Below are positions 54,199 through 63,428 of a DNA stretch of 64,000 nt, one piece after another (within the stretch, counting starts at the first letter, position 1; every line of letters begins with the position of its first letter). The stretch is from BOG-1184 sp964651515 (GTDB lineage: Bacteria > Fibrobacterota > Chitinivibrionia > Chitinivibrionales > Chitinispirillaceae). The DNA lies in contig CAZYYB010000004.1 of NCBI GenBank assembly GCA_964651515.1, positions 20,880 to 84,879 on the forward strand, in the 5' to 3' direction. The notes under the pieces were generated by a model that saw nothing but the letters and a program-made list of their open reading frames with translations, ran no database searches and was not told the DNA's origin. The position numbers and the translations under genes were made by a program.

Positions 54199-55593
54199 TC
54201 AGAAGCCGAAGTACACCTTCGCATTTCCGCAGCAGATCCCCCGCACCAGAGGCCCGATGACCTCCACGTCGTCCGGAGCGTCGCCCCGTTCCATCTCGTC
54301 GCCGAGCAGGTTGCAGAGAAGCCTCCTGAAGTACTCGTGTCGCGGGAAGGAGAGGAATGAACGCGAATCCGTGGTCATGCCGATGAACCGGGCGAGGAGC
54401 CCGAGTCCGGAAAGCGCCTCCATCTGGCGGCTCATGCCGTCCTTCTGGTCGAGAAACCACCATGCCGGGCCGATCTGCATCTTGCCGGGGAACGATCCGT
54501 CCTGAAATGCCTGGGCCATGCAGGCGATGAGTTCGTTATCGCCCGGATTTCCGTTGATTAAAATCGTGCGGGCGAGCTGGCCGCTTTTATCGAGCGCGTC
54601 CAGGAGCCTCGCAAGCGACCAGGCGGCGGTCTGGTCGCCGATGCAATCGACGCCCGAATCGGGGCCGAGGGCCGCAAAGGTGCGGCTGCGGATGTTGCGG
54701 ATGATGCCGAAATGCAACTGCTGCACCCAGCCGCGGCGGTGGTTCATGCGGCAGAGTTCAACGAGCATGCCCGCCCTGAAACGGGCGACGTCGGCACCAC
54801 CGGGAGCGGCACCCTCGCGCGCCTTTGCAAATATGAGCGCGCACTCCGCGGCGGTCGGAAGTTCGAGCGGCAGCCGCTCGAACGCGTGGTCCGAGCAGCG
54901 GCAACCGTGATTGTGAAAATAGGCGTGCCGTGCATCGATGGCGGACAGAAGGTCGTCGAACGAGACGATGGCGATCTTCGAGACCTGCGCCAGCCGGTCG
55001 ATATAGGCATTCCAGGCGGCAAGGTCGTCGAGGGCCATGGTTTTGTCCGGCCGGAAAGTCGGACGCATGGCAAGGCCGGTCTTTTGGGTCTTCAGGCGCT
55101 CATGGGCGGCGAGATCGTCGAGCGGGTCGTCGGTGGTGCACACCACCTTGACCCCCATCTTTCCGAGGAGGCTCTGTACGGTGAAGGTCTTTTCCGCGAT
55201 ACGCTCGTTGCAGGCGGCGTAGATCCGCGATGCGCTCTGCGGAGTCAGGAGTTCGGCGATGCCGAAATACCGTTTAAGTTCGAGGTGCGCCCAGTCGAAC
55301 AGCGGGTTCCGGATGAGGTAGGGCATGGTAGCGGCCCAGGCGGAGAATTTCTCTTCATCGGACGCGCCGCCGGTAATGAAGCGCTCGTCGACGCCGTTCG
55401 CCCGCATTGCCCGCCATTTGTAATGATCGCCGCCGAGCCAGATGCGGCTGATGTTTTCGAACCCCGCATCGTCGGCGATGGCGGCGGGGGAGAGGTGGCA
55501 GTGGTAGTCGTAAATCGGCGCTTCCGCGGCATACTCGTGAAACAGTCGGCGCGCACTGGTGGAATGGAGGAGAAAATCATCGGAAAGGTACAT
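54199..55593 (-). CDS. uxaC: Glucuronate/galacturonate isomerase
   Basis: 464 residues with AAGGA upstream. Amidohydrolase-fold UxaC: FHEYAAEAPIYDYHCHLSPAAIADD (metal HxH), IWLGGDHYKWRAMRANGVDERFITG, WAHLELKRYFGI, VVCTTDDPLDDL, MNHRRGWVQQLHFGIIRNI and the C-terminal MTTDSRSFLSFPRHEYFRRLLCNLLGDEMERG. Converts galacturonate to tagaturonate and glucuronate to fructuronate, cytoplasmic. Last gene of the leftward operon, 86 bases after the GH106-like gene. Confidence 0.95.
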   Translation of the reverse strand: MYLSDDFLLHSTSARRLFHEYAAEAPIYDYHCHLSPAAIADDAGFENISRIWLGGDHYKWRAMRANGVDERFITGGASDEEKFSAWAATMPYLIRNPLFDWAHLELKRYFGIAELLTPQSASRIYAACNERIAEKTFTVQSLLGKMGVKVVCTTDDPLDDLAAHERLKTQKTGLAMRPTFRPDKTMALDDLAAWNAYIDRLAQVSKIAIVSFDDLLSAIDARHAYFHNHGCRCSDHAFERLPLELPTAAECALIFAKAREGAAPGGADVARFRAGMLVELCRMNHRRGWVQQLHFGIIRNIRSRTFAALGPDSGVDCIGDQTAAWSLARLLDALDKSGQLARTILINGNPGDNELIACMAQAFQDGSFPGKMQIGPAWWFLDQKDGMSRQMEALSGLGLLARFIGMTTDSRSFLSFPRHEYFRRLLCNLLGDEMERGDAPDDVEVIGPLVRGICCGNAKVYFGF

Positions 55594-55679
55594 GGTTCAT
55601 CCTTGATAAGATTGAAGGCCTCGCCTCTCACCCTCTCCGCGAGGGACGAGGGTAAGAGGCGAGGCCGTTTAATTGCCGC

Positions 55680-58667
55680 CTACCGCACGATCGCTACGCG
55701 CCTGTTCCAGGTCTGTGCGGCTCCCCTGACCTCGATCGCATAGATCCCGGGCGCAAAGGCGCTGCAGGGCAGTGCGAAGGTGCCGCGATTTTTAAGGTCG
55801 TAGCGTCCATGGGTCCGGCCCTGGATATCCCTGACGACTATTTGATAATTGTCAACTTGCGGGAAGCTGAAGTCTATCCTGCCGCCGGCCGAGCTCTCCA
55901 CGGAAAAATCTCCCGATTTTCCCTTTGCCATGACCGGGCGTACAGCGGTCGCCTTGGATAGATTGCCGATTTTCAGGGTGACCGGTCCGAGCAATCCATT
56001 GGTGATGCCGGCAATATTCCAGCGGCTCGCCACGCGCACCAGCAGGGTGTTGCTCCCCGCTTTCAAAAGGCCCGTTGCATACACCTGGTATGGCGACTTC
56101 CAGGTGTACCCGGCAACCGTCCCGTTGATCGTCACCTGGGCGTTGTCGGTCAGGGTACCGAGGTTGAGTATAACGTCTTTGGTCGAATCGGGAAGCGTGG
56201 CGAGGTTAAAGGTAATGGAATAGGCGCCGATGCCGGCAAATCCGGACGGCAGGGCGGTAACGGTATTCCATCCTGCAAGGGTTGTCATGGTGGTGCTGGT
56301 GAGCGTATCCCAGACGGTATCGGTAAATTTGACGCTCCAGGTGCCATAGATCGAATCGATCGTAGTCCACGTTGCGGCGGGCAGGTTCGGAGAGACCGCC
56401 GGCTTGTCGCGGCGCACCATTATCAGGTAGGAGTCGTAGGTATTGCCGGTAAGGGTCACATTTGTATAGCCGCCGCTCGCGGTGAAATTCAGCGGCGTCA
56501 TTCTTCCGGTGGCGGCATCCCAGAGTTCGGGTTCGCCGAGCGCATTGAGCTGCCAGGTGCCGGAGGCCCCGACGTCGTTGTTGATAAAGAAGAGATCATA
56601 GTCGGTCCCGCGTCGCTGCTGGCAGGGATAATACCCTGCAACGGTTTTCCACGCGGCCGGTCCGATCACCGCCGACTGGATGCCCAGCTCGGTCAGCACC
56701 TGTTCCGGGGTGTCATAGGCGGTACTCCATACCTTTCCGAGGCCGACGGTAACGGGTCCCTTGCCGGTGATGACATCGTACATGTCCGCTTTGAGCAATG
56801 CCATTTCGCTGTCGACCGCGACGTAATTGCCGCCGTAAAAATAGGGCGTCGTCGCGGTCACCATCCCGCTAGTAAACAATACGTTCGCACCGGCGCGAAT
56901 CATGGTGTCGAGCTTCCGCAGGGTTTCGACAAAGCGTATCGCCGTATCCCTGACAATAAGCAGGTTATAGCTGGTCGTCGGGGTGTTGATGGTGCCGTTT
57001 GTCACCGTGAATGTATTCTGGAGAAAGCCCGCCTCGCTGCAGGGATCGTCCGTCACCTCGCCGTTGACGGCCCCGGGGGAGTACCCGGTTGTTGCGGTAT
57101 CTTTTCCCATCGCAAGGATCGGCACCACCGGGTTACCCTGCTGCAGGAGATACTGGTTACTGGCGATATAATTCGCAAACCCTCGCCAGATGGGGAAAAA
57201 CGGGTGCCAGTGGTTGAAATTACTGGATGAGCGGAAATTCTCGAACCATGCCTTGTTCGACGGCGAATAGGTGTAGCCGTGCATCATGACATAGTTGACG
57301 CCTACGCCGAAGAAATTATTCAGTTCATCGTTCATAAGCTTCATCGAAGGGTTGTTGGTACCGTTATCGCCGTCGAGCTCGGTGAAAGATTCGCAGGCGT
57401 TAATGTGACGGCCGTAGACATCGGCGCCGGCCCGCATCGGCTGGCCGTACCAGAGCCGTCCGGAGTCGGAACCGTAAACTTCCTGCTCCGGCACATCGGA
57501 ATTGCCGTAATTGTCGGCCCAATAGAACCAGTCGTGGCCCTCTCCCCGGAACTGGAGCCCGTTCGCATTTGCCCATTGTTTGACCCCGCCGTACCCGTAC
57601 TGAGCGAAACACATGCCGCGCACGGCATTGTATTCGGCGGTGATCATTTTCCCTGCCGTGCTCGTGGCATCGTAATATTGAACCGGCAGGTATTGCAGAT
57701 AGTTCCACCCACGCAGGGTCTGGAACTGGGTGCCGAAATTCGGGCCGATGCCATCGAGATATTCTTCCAGATTATCGCACTCGATTCCCTTGAATGAGGT
57801 GCCGACCATTGAACCGTACCCGGCGCTTTTCAAACCGGCAATCACGGGCGCAATAGCCCAGTTGAGTTGCGCATGCACCGAGCCGGAGTCCTCGAATCCC
57901 ACTTCAGGTCCGTTGTTTTCAGGTTCCTGTCCCTTACCCGCGTCCGGGTTTCCAAGCGACGTCGGCGTGAGCCAGTAACCGGTGAGCACCCAGGTGCCGG
58001 CCGGGACGGGGATGGCGGTGGTGATGGCAGCGGTGGCGGTATTGACATTCTGGGTATACACGGTCGACGCGGCGGCCAGCGGCGAAATCGTGGTGCCGGA
58101 CGTTGCATTCTGGGCGAGCGTCACCTGCCAGAGCATGGTATTGGTGGTGGTTCCAGTCGGTTTGGGAATGGCCCCGGTATAGCTCTGCGGGCCGGTGAGA
58201 ACCGTGCTCGCATAGGTCATATTGTCGGCGCCCGCCTGTGCGAAATTGGGGAGGCCGGCGGGAACGGTGGCGTTATTGCCGTAGCACCACGGCCACGCGG
58301 TCGCGGGGGTCACGGTGACCACCATGCCGAGCGAGTCCGCCACTTCGATGAGGTTTATAATGTTTGCCGTATACTGGGAGGAGCCGAGGAGAACGGTTCC
58401 TCCGGTCTGTGCGGTAATGGCATCGTAGACGCCGATCTGCTCCACCTCCTGGATGCCCTGGCTCTTCATCTGCCCGAGTTCCCAGCCAAGCTCGGCCCTG
58501 GTAACGTTGTCGCCCCACCACCAGTAACGGATACCCATGCGGTATTGACTCGGCGGGTTACCGAAACTCGCCTGAAGCGATGCGGCGGTCTGCGCCGGAA
58601 CGTCCTGCAAGCCCGCCATGACGAATAACGCCGTGAGACCGAAAAGAACCGAGATCCTGTATCGCAT
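55680..58667 (-). CDS. Secreted GH106-like alpha-L-rhamnosidase with sorting domain
   Basis: 995 residues from the ATG at 58667 (GGAAGGGG upstream). Signal peptide ending VPAQ; catalytic barrel opening PPSQYRMGIRYWWWGDNVTRAELGWELGQMKSQGIQEVEQIGVY, a pattern of GH106-type rhamnosidases. Further, KGIECDNLEEY and VPEQEVYGSDSGRLWYGQPMRAGADVYGRHINACESFTELDG, then a jelly-roll sugar-binding domain near 810-920 (VILNLGTLTDNAQVTINGTVAGYTWKSPYQV). A sorting-type end (YQIVVRDIQGRTHGRYDL ... GIYAIEV) follows. Removal of rhamnose from rhamnogalacturonan fits the uronate genes around it. The family call rests on the N-terminal motif and layout, and I did not assign catalytic residues. Confidence 0.65.
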   Translation of the reverse strand: MRYRISVLFGLTALFVMAGLQDVPAQTAASLQASFGNPPSQYRMGIRYWWWGDNVTRAELGWELGQMKSQGIQEVEQIGVYDAITAQTGGTVLLGSSQYTANIINLIEVADSLGMVVTVTPATAWPWCYGNNATVPAGLPNFAQAGADNMTYASTVLTGPQSYTGAIPKPTGTTTNTMLWQVTLAQNATSGTTISPLAAASTVYTQNVNTATAAITTAIPVPAGTWVLTGYWLTPTSLGNPDAGKGQEPENNGPEVGFEDSGSVHAQLNWAIAPVIAGLKSAGYGSMVGTSFKGIECDNLEEYLDGIGPNFGTQFQTLRGWNYLQYLPVQYYDATSTAGKMITAEYNAVRGMCFAQYGYGGVKQWANANGLQFRGEGHDWFYWADNYGNSDVPEQEVYGSDSGRLWYGQPMRAGADVYGRHINACESFTELDGDNGTNNPSMKLMNDELNNFFGVGVNYVMMHGYTYSPSNKAWFENFRSSSNFNHWHPFFPIWRGFANYIASNQYLLQQGNPVVPILAMGKDTATTGYSPGAVNGEVTDDPCSEAGFLQNTFTVTNGTINTPTTSYNLLIVRDTAIRFVETLRKLDTMIRAGANVLFTSGMVTATTPYFYGGNYVAVDSEMALLKADMYDVITGKGPVTVGLGKVWSTAYDTPEQVLTELGIQSAVIGPAAWKTVAGYYPCQQRRGTDYDLFFINNDVGASGTWQLNALGEPELWDAATGRMTPLNFTASGGYTNVTLTGNTYDSYLIMVRRDKPAVSPNLPAATWTTIDSIYGTWSVKFTDTVWDTLTSTTMTTLAGWNTVTALPSGFAGIGAYSITFNLATLPDSTKDVILNLGTLTDNAQVTINGTVAGYTWKSPYQVYATGLLKAGSNTLLVRVASRWNIAGITNGLLGPVTLKIGNLSKATAVRPVMAKGKSGDFSVESSAGGRIDFSFPQVDNYQIVVRDIQGRTHGRYDLKNRGTFALPCSAFAPGIYAIEVRGAAQTWNRRVAIVR

Positions 58668-58787
58668 GGTCGAATCCCCTTCCGTAAAAATGGTTTTCGC
58701 TTCGCCCGGGACGAAGCGGGATGAGGCCGCTATTTCCGCCCTGATGGTGCACGAATTCCGAAAGATTGCCTCGGTCAAATGTCGACG

Positions 58788-60710
58788 TTACGCCGCCTCT
58801 ATGGCAATATCGTCCAGCAGATCCCGGTACGATGAGAATCCGGCGAGTTTCTCCGCCGTGGTTCTTAACCTTCCTTTTTTTGCGAGCCCGGTCGACTCGG
58901 CGAGGAAGAGGATGTATGCCGCGGTCTGTCGCGCATAGAGCAATCGCGCTTCGTCGGAGATCCGGTAGAAGCGGGAGCGTTGAAGGTAACCGTCGGCGGA
59001 ATGGTCGCCGAGGCGCGCAATGCTTCCCCCGGCGGCGAGGACGAACAGAAAGTTGTATTCAAACCAGAAAACATGCTCGGGCGACGGCGCGAGGGCATCG
59101 AGGACGCGTCGCAGCGTGTCCGGGGAATCGAATGCCCCGTCCACCGGGACGTGCTCGTGCCTGAGGGTGGTCGAGATAAAATCCCGCGCAAAGGATTTCT
59201 GGGCGGCATTATCGGCGAAGGCGCCCAAAACCGCGAGTTCCCTGGTGAATGCATGCCAGTCGTGCCAGAGTGCCTTGTCGTGCGGATCCGTGGAACGCGA
59301 CAGCGCAACGCCCATCTCGTAGGTATACCTCCCGGAGGTCTTTATTTCGAGCGCGCCGCCGGTGATGCGGCCGATGGAGGTGTAGTTTTCAGCGGATTTT
59401 CCGGACCCCGAATGGAACCCGATGGAGACCCCGAACTGTTCCGCAACACCGTAAAGCGCTGCGATTTTGTTTTCGAGGGCGGCATTATCGGCATAGGGGA
59501 TGTTCTTCTGGAACCCAATATTCGGCGCAATAAAATCGAATTTCAGTCCCATGGCATCCACGAGCCCAAGGCATACCGCAAGCGTCTGCGGCGACGTTTC
59601 CCCCGGAAGTTCATCGATGGAGAGCTCCTTGAAAAACTTCCTTCCCTCGGGTGCGGTAAAGTACTTCGAACGGATTGCGGTATACCGCTCGTCGCGTTTT
59701 TTCGTTTTCGTGAGCGCGGGCATGAGGTAGGTCACGATCCGTTTGAGGTCGGCCTCGGGAACGGAAAAATGAAGGCTGTTCAATTTCGCGGTTAGCGAGG
59801 AAAAGAGCACCGGATCGACGAGTTCTGCAAATTTTTTCTCGAGCTCGCCCGCATCGGCGATGAGCGCGTTTCCCGACAGCTCCGGGCTCATGTCGTAGGT
59901 AATGTAGGACGCAAAGATGCTTCCCTCAACGAGCTGCTCCTCGATGGCGTCGAACCGGCCGCCGATGGGCTGGTGGTCGGCATTGAATCCCCAGGGGATC
60001 CGGTGACGGTGGAACCCGAGCTTCAGCAGTTCGATGATAGACGCATGCGACATCCCCTGCACCGACTGCCCCTGGTGTCCTTCCGGAACCGACCGGCCGA
60101 TAAAGGGGAACGGGACCTCGGCAAGCCGTTTCCCGATCATGGCATCGACATCGTACACAAGCTCGCGGGGAATGGAGTTCTGGTTGGCGGTCAGCGGCAG
60201 GCCGAGCTCCTTCATGACCCATGCCACGGCCGGCCAGTGGAGTGTCGTAAACCTGGCGCCGATGCCGAGGCTGGATCTTCCGAGAGGCTCGGCGGCGCGC
60301 GGGAAAATAGTGGATCCCGGATCGTGTTCGAGAACGAGATTTTTCAGGGTGATGATGTTTTGCCACACGAGCGGGATGACCTGGAACTTTCCGGGAACAA
60401 CCTTGGCATCGGCAAAGCCGAGCGGGGCCGTCGAGGCGGTGAACAGGCCGCAGTCGCCGGTAGCCTTCGACTCGATCACGAAAAGGGCCGCCGTGCCGAG
60501 GTGAAAGATCGAGCACGGCCGGAGCACGAGCTTTTCGAGCATTTTCGCGCCGGCTTCGGCGGTCTTTTTATCGACAATGGTCTGGAGCGTCGCCCCTTCG
60601 GCCTGCGCCGCAGCGAAGAGGCCGGCCGTATCGAGCGTCAGGTCCGGCGAGATGGCCGGGTTGTCCTTGATCAGGATGTTGCTTTTCAGAAGAAATTCGT
60701 TGATGGCCAT
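58788..60710 (-). CDS. uxaE: UxaE-like tagaturonate/fructuronate epimerase, long form
   Basis: 640 residues from the ATG at 60710 (GAGG 6 bases upstream). It matches the layout I recall for Thermotoga UxaE: SSLGIGARFTTLHWPA, GFNADHQPIGGR (H246), SIDELPGETSP (D366, E367), and SIGFHSGSGKSAENYTSIG (H433) followed by LEIKTSGRYTYEMG. UxaE interconverts D-tagaturonate and D-fructuronate, bypassing UxaB/UxaA, and with UxaC and UxuB gives a single mannonate route for both hexuronates. This protein is clearly longer than the about 480-residue Thermotoga enzyme, as I remember it. The extra length is spread over the N terminus and middle. Family assignment from motifs; activity inferred from the locus. 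Confidence 0.7.
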   Translation of the reverse strand: MAINEFLLKSNILIKDNPAISPDLTLDTAGLFAAAQAEGATLQTIVDKKTAEAGAKMLEKLVLRPCSIFHLGTAALFVIESKATGDCGLFTASTAPLGFADAKVVPGKFQVIPLVWQNIITLKNLVLEHDPGSTIFPRAAEPLGRSSLGIGARFTTLHWPAVAWVMKELGLPLTANQNSIPRELVYDVDAMIGKRLAEVPFPFIGRSVPEGHQGQSVQGMSHASIIELLKLGFHRHRIPWGFNADHQPIGGRFDAIEEQLVEGSIFASYITYDMSPELSGNALIADAGELEKKFAELVDPVLFSSLTAKLNSLHFSVPEADLKRIVTYLMPALTKTKKRDERYTAIRSKYFTAPEGRKFFKELSIDELPGETSPQTLAVCLGLVDAMGLKFDFIAPNIGFQKNIPYADNAALENKIAALYGVAEQFGVSIGFHSGSGKSAENYTSIGRITGGALEIKTSGRYTYEMGVALSRSTDPHDKALWHDWHAFTRELAVLGAFADNAAQKSFARDFISTTLRHEHVPVDGAFDSPDTLRRVLDALAPSPEHVFWFEYNFLFVLAAGGSIARLGDHSADGYLQRSRFYRISDEARLLYARQTAAYILFLAESTGLAKKGRLRTTAEKLAGFSSYRDLLDDIAIEAA

Positions 60711-60727
60711 CGTGACCTCACTATTTG

Positions 60728-61981
60728 CTAAAAGGAGTACATGATACGGACGTTGTAATGCCAGTTGCCGTTTGCCTGCAACAGATCGACAGGAGTAGTG
60801 GTTCCGTCTGCCTCCTGCCACCGGAAGTGGTCCTTCCCGATCAGCCCCGTGATTGCCAAACCCTTTGCAAGGGTTTTCTGTCCCCATATCGACCAGTGGT
60901 ACTTGGCCTGGTTGGGAGTGTTGCTGGCATCGAGCGGGGAGGGATTATCGTTCCCCCATATGCCATCCATGTATGGGGTGTCCATGTACTCCCCTTCAAG
61001 GGAGAGCACATCGAGGACATTAAAGGTGGGAAAATCGAATCCGAGCATGATCGGCATTCTTTGCCAACGGATATCGTAATCGGGAGCGTAATTTTTCACG
61101 CCGAGAATTGCTTCTTCGTAGTAAATTTTTAAATCCTGCTTTCCGAACAATCCCGAAACCTCCTCCGGCAGAAGCGATTTCGGGTCCACCGCACACCGCG
61201 CCATCAGCTTGGTCCCTTGCAGGGTATAGGGCGAATCGTTCGATGGGGACGTCAAAGTAGTATCGATCGGGATGATCCGGTTGAAGGATACGCCTGCGCC
61301 GCAATCCAGAAGGGAGCCGAGCTTATACCCGACGAGAAAGGAGAGCGAAAGGTCGCCGTCGGGGTTGAATACCTGCTCGCTTGTCAGCAGCGCATCAAGG
61401 CGAACCTGGTTGAGAATCCAGCCCGTTACCCTGAGCCCCAGAAGCCGCGCCTGGCAGTTGTCAAAATCGGAAATGACATACTGCGGATATGCGCCGGTGC
61501 GGGTGGGGAAGAGGTATTCGCCCAGATTGTTTGCCGAAGCGTCGTACTTGAAGGGGAAGTAGCCGAGAGCGATCTGCAAGGGTGGAGTCTTACTCCGGGG
61601 ATCGGCGCCGAAGGTGTAAATCCCCTGGGCTTCCTTGACCGCGAGTTCGCCGGTAAGGTCCTGCGAGTTGGCGATGCCTCCATAAACTTGCGACGAATTT
61701 GCCTGCGGGCTCTGCCTGATATAAAAGGGAATTTCGGCCCCGGCGATCACCTGCAATCGCTGTTCGATAAGGGCACTGTAGCCAAGCCTTAAATCGAAGC
61801 GTTCATCCCACGTTTTATCCGGAATGGCTATTGCATTACCGCCGTCGTAGGTTTGTTCGAACTGGCCTACCTGGAAGTAGGCAAATCCATGAGGGGTAAT
61901 CTGGATATCCGGGTCAAGCGCCCATGAGGTCCCGCAGCATAGCGCAGCCGCTGTTATCAGGAGCATTACTATTTTTTTCAT
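60728..61981 (-). CDS. Outer-membrane beta-barrel, glycan-locus porin-like family (member 2)
   Basis: 417 residues from MKKIVMLLITAAALCCGTSWA (GAGG 8 bases upstream; an ATG 15 bases earlier has no site). Alternating beta strands and a terminal Phe (NVRIMYSF). Family block ALGYFPFKYDASANNLGEYLFPTRTGAYPQYVISDFDN, then LLDCGAGVSFNR, PKSLLPEEVSGLFG, FPTFNVLDVLSLEGEY, WSIWGQKTLAKGLAITGLIGKDHF. It lies 17 bases upstream of uxaE and 26 bases after member 3, so it is in the uronate operon. A channel for (oligo)galacturonides is inferred. Confidence 0.7.
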   Translation of the reverse strand: MKKIVMLLITAAALCCGTSWALDPDIQITPHGFAYFQVGQFEQTYDGGNAIAIPDKTWDERFDLRLGYSALIEQRLQVIAGAEIPFYIRQSPQANSSQVYGGIANSQDLTGELAVKEAQGIYTFGADPRSKTPPLQIALGYFPFKYDASANNLGEYLFPTRTGAYPQYVISDFDNCQARLLGLRVTGWILNQVRLDALLTSEQVFNPDGDLSLSFLVGYKLGSLLDCGAGVSFNRIIPIDTTLTSPSNDSPYTLQGTKLMARCAVDPKSLLPEEVSGLFGKQDLKIYYEEAILGVKNYAPDYDIRWQRMPIMLGFDFPTFNVLDVLSLEGEYMDTPYMDGIWGNDNPSPLDASNTPNQAKYHWSIWGQKTLAKGLAITGLIGKDHFRWQEADGTTTPVDLLQANGNWHYNVRIMYSF

Positions 61982-62007
61982 TCTTTGCAGCCTCATTATA
62001 TAAAAAG

Positions 62008-63288
62008 TTAGAATTCGTACTGTACTTTTGCATCGTAATGCCAGGTGCCCGAAGATCTCATCGCGGCCGCGCCGCCGGCACCGGTAGGATTTCCCATGTA
62101 GTCTATCTGATAGCCCAAATAGTGGTCCTTGCCGATGAGCGCCCTGAGGCTTACCCCTTTAGCTAACGTTTTTTTTGCGTAGATCGACCAGTCCCAGGGA
62201 TTGTTCTTCAGTCCATTCAATGCCACAGACGGTTCGGCACTCGTTTGAATGTTCTGAAGATCATTAGTATAGAGCGCGGGGGTCTTAAAGTATTCCAGCT
62301 CAAAGGACAGAACATCAAGTACCCGGAACGAGGGAATATTAAAGCCCACCATTCTGGGGTTCCTCTGCCATACGTCATTATAATCGGCACCATAATCTTT
62401 CACGCCCAGAATGGCCGATTCGGAGTAGAGCTTTCCATCCTCGGGGCCGAAAAGGCTGGCTATATCATTGGGAAGCAGGGCTTTTGGATCAAAAGCCGCC
62501 CTGAGCATCAGCTTGACACCTTGCTTCGTATAGTATACGGTATCTCCATTGCCCTCCACCTCGGCTACTTGGCCAGGCAAGGTAGTGAGTTGAGGGGCAA
62601 TCGGCAGCACACGATTCAAGAAGATGCCTCCGCCCACATCCAGCATTTTTTGAACCTTATAGCCAATGAGATAGCCCAGGGAAAAATCGCCGAACGGTGG
62701 AAGCTGGAGATTAACTTCACTAGTAACGAGCAGATCCTGCCTCAAATTACCCGCAAAAGAGAAGCTGGTCGCGCGAAATCCGAGGACCGTGGACTCGTCA
62801 TTATCGAAATCGGTGATGATGTATTGCGGGTAGGTCCCGGTTCGCGGGTTCAGGAGGTATTCGCCGAAATTGGTCGCCTCGGCATCGTATTTGAAGGGAA
62901 AGTAGCCGAGTGCGATCTGGAGCCCCGGAGTGGGACTGGCCGGGTCGCTGCCGAAGGTATAGATTCCCTCTCCATCCTTCGGGACAATGATCGTTTGAAC
63001 AGTGGTATTGCTGCCTTCCTGACCGGCCGTGCTCCACATGAAAATTTGCGCCGAGGCGAGAATCCTCAACCGGTCGTTGACCCTGGAGTCCATTCCAAGC
63101 GTGAATCCATATCGCTGGTCCACCATCTTCTGGTAGTTCTGCAAGCCCGCATCCGCTTTTTCGATCTGACCTTCCTGATAGAAAGCGCTTCCGAAAAGAC
63201 TCGTCGTCGTACCCGTATCCGGGACGGCCGCATAGACTGCCTGAAAACACCATGCCGCCGCCAACGCGCCGAATATCCTTTTTTTCAT
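62008..63288 (-). CDS. Outer-membrane beta-barrel, glycan-locus porin-like family (member 3)
   Basis: 426 residues, GAGGAG upstream, signal peptide KKRIFGALAAAWCFQAVYA, terminal Phe (DAKVQYEF). Very close to member 2: IALGYFPFKYDAEATNFGEYLLNPRTGTYPQYIITDFDND, MLDVGGGIFLNR, FDPKALLPNDIASLFGPEDGKLYSESAILGVKDY, IPSFRVLDVLSFELEY and WSIYAKKTLAKGVSLRALIGKDHY. First gene of the leftward operon. Two adjacent copies point to a tandem duplication with possible hetero-oligomer formation or split specificity. Confidence 0.7.
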   Translation of the reverse strand: MKKRIFGALAAAWCFQAVYAAVPDTGTTTSLFGSAFYQEGQIEKADAGLQNYQKMVDQRYGFTLGMDSRVNDRLRILASAQIFMWSTAGQEGSNTTVQTIIVPKDGEGIYTFGSDPASPTPGLQIALGYFPFKYDAEATNFGEYLLNPRTGTYPQYIITDFDNDESTVLGFRATSFSFAGNLRQDLLVTSEVNLQLPPFGDFSLGYLIGYKVQKMLDVGGGIFLNRVLPIAPQLTTLPGQVAEVEGNGDTVYYTKQGVKLMLRAAFDPKALLPNDIASLFGPEDGKLYSESAILGVKDYGADYNDVWQRNPRMVGFNIPSFRVLDVLSFELEYFKTPALYTNDLQNIQTSAEPSVALNGLKNNPWDWSIYAKKTLAKGVSLRALIGKDHYLGYQIDYMGNPTGAGGAAAMRSSGTWHYDAKVQYEF

Positions 63289-63349
63289 CTGCCTATTCTC
63301 CTCGTGCTGAATCGACTCTTTGCCTTGTGGTCAAAATAATCTGCATTAT

Positions 63350-63386
63350 AAAAAAGCCCCCGCCGCTTTTCGCGAGGGCTTTTTAT
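63350..63386 (-). terminator. Intrinsic terminator after the right-edge gene
   Basis: A stem of AAAAAGCCC-CGC type around a short GAAAAG-containing loop, with T-runs on both strands (usable in both directions). It lies 43 bases after the stop of the partial gene at 63429 and about 60 bases before the barrel operon start, cleanly separating the two leftward units. Confidence 0.75.
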
Positions 63387-63428
63387 ACTTTCTGGAATGC
63401 AATGCTGCCATCCGCGCAGGCGAGGATG

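Noticed and set aside
52880..54463. Leftward 527-codon frame over the LarA-like gene
   Set aside because: It overlaps both larA-like and uxaC coding sequence and shows no domain; the LarA residues are conserved on the plus strand.
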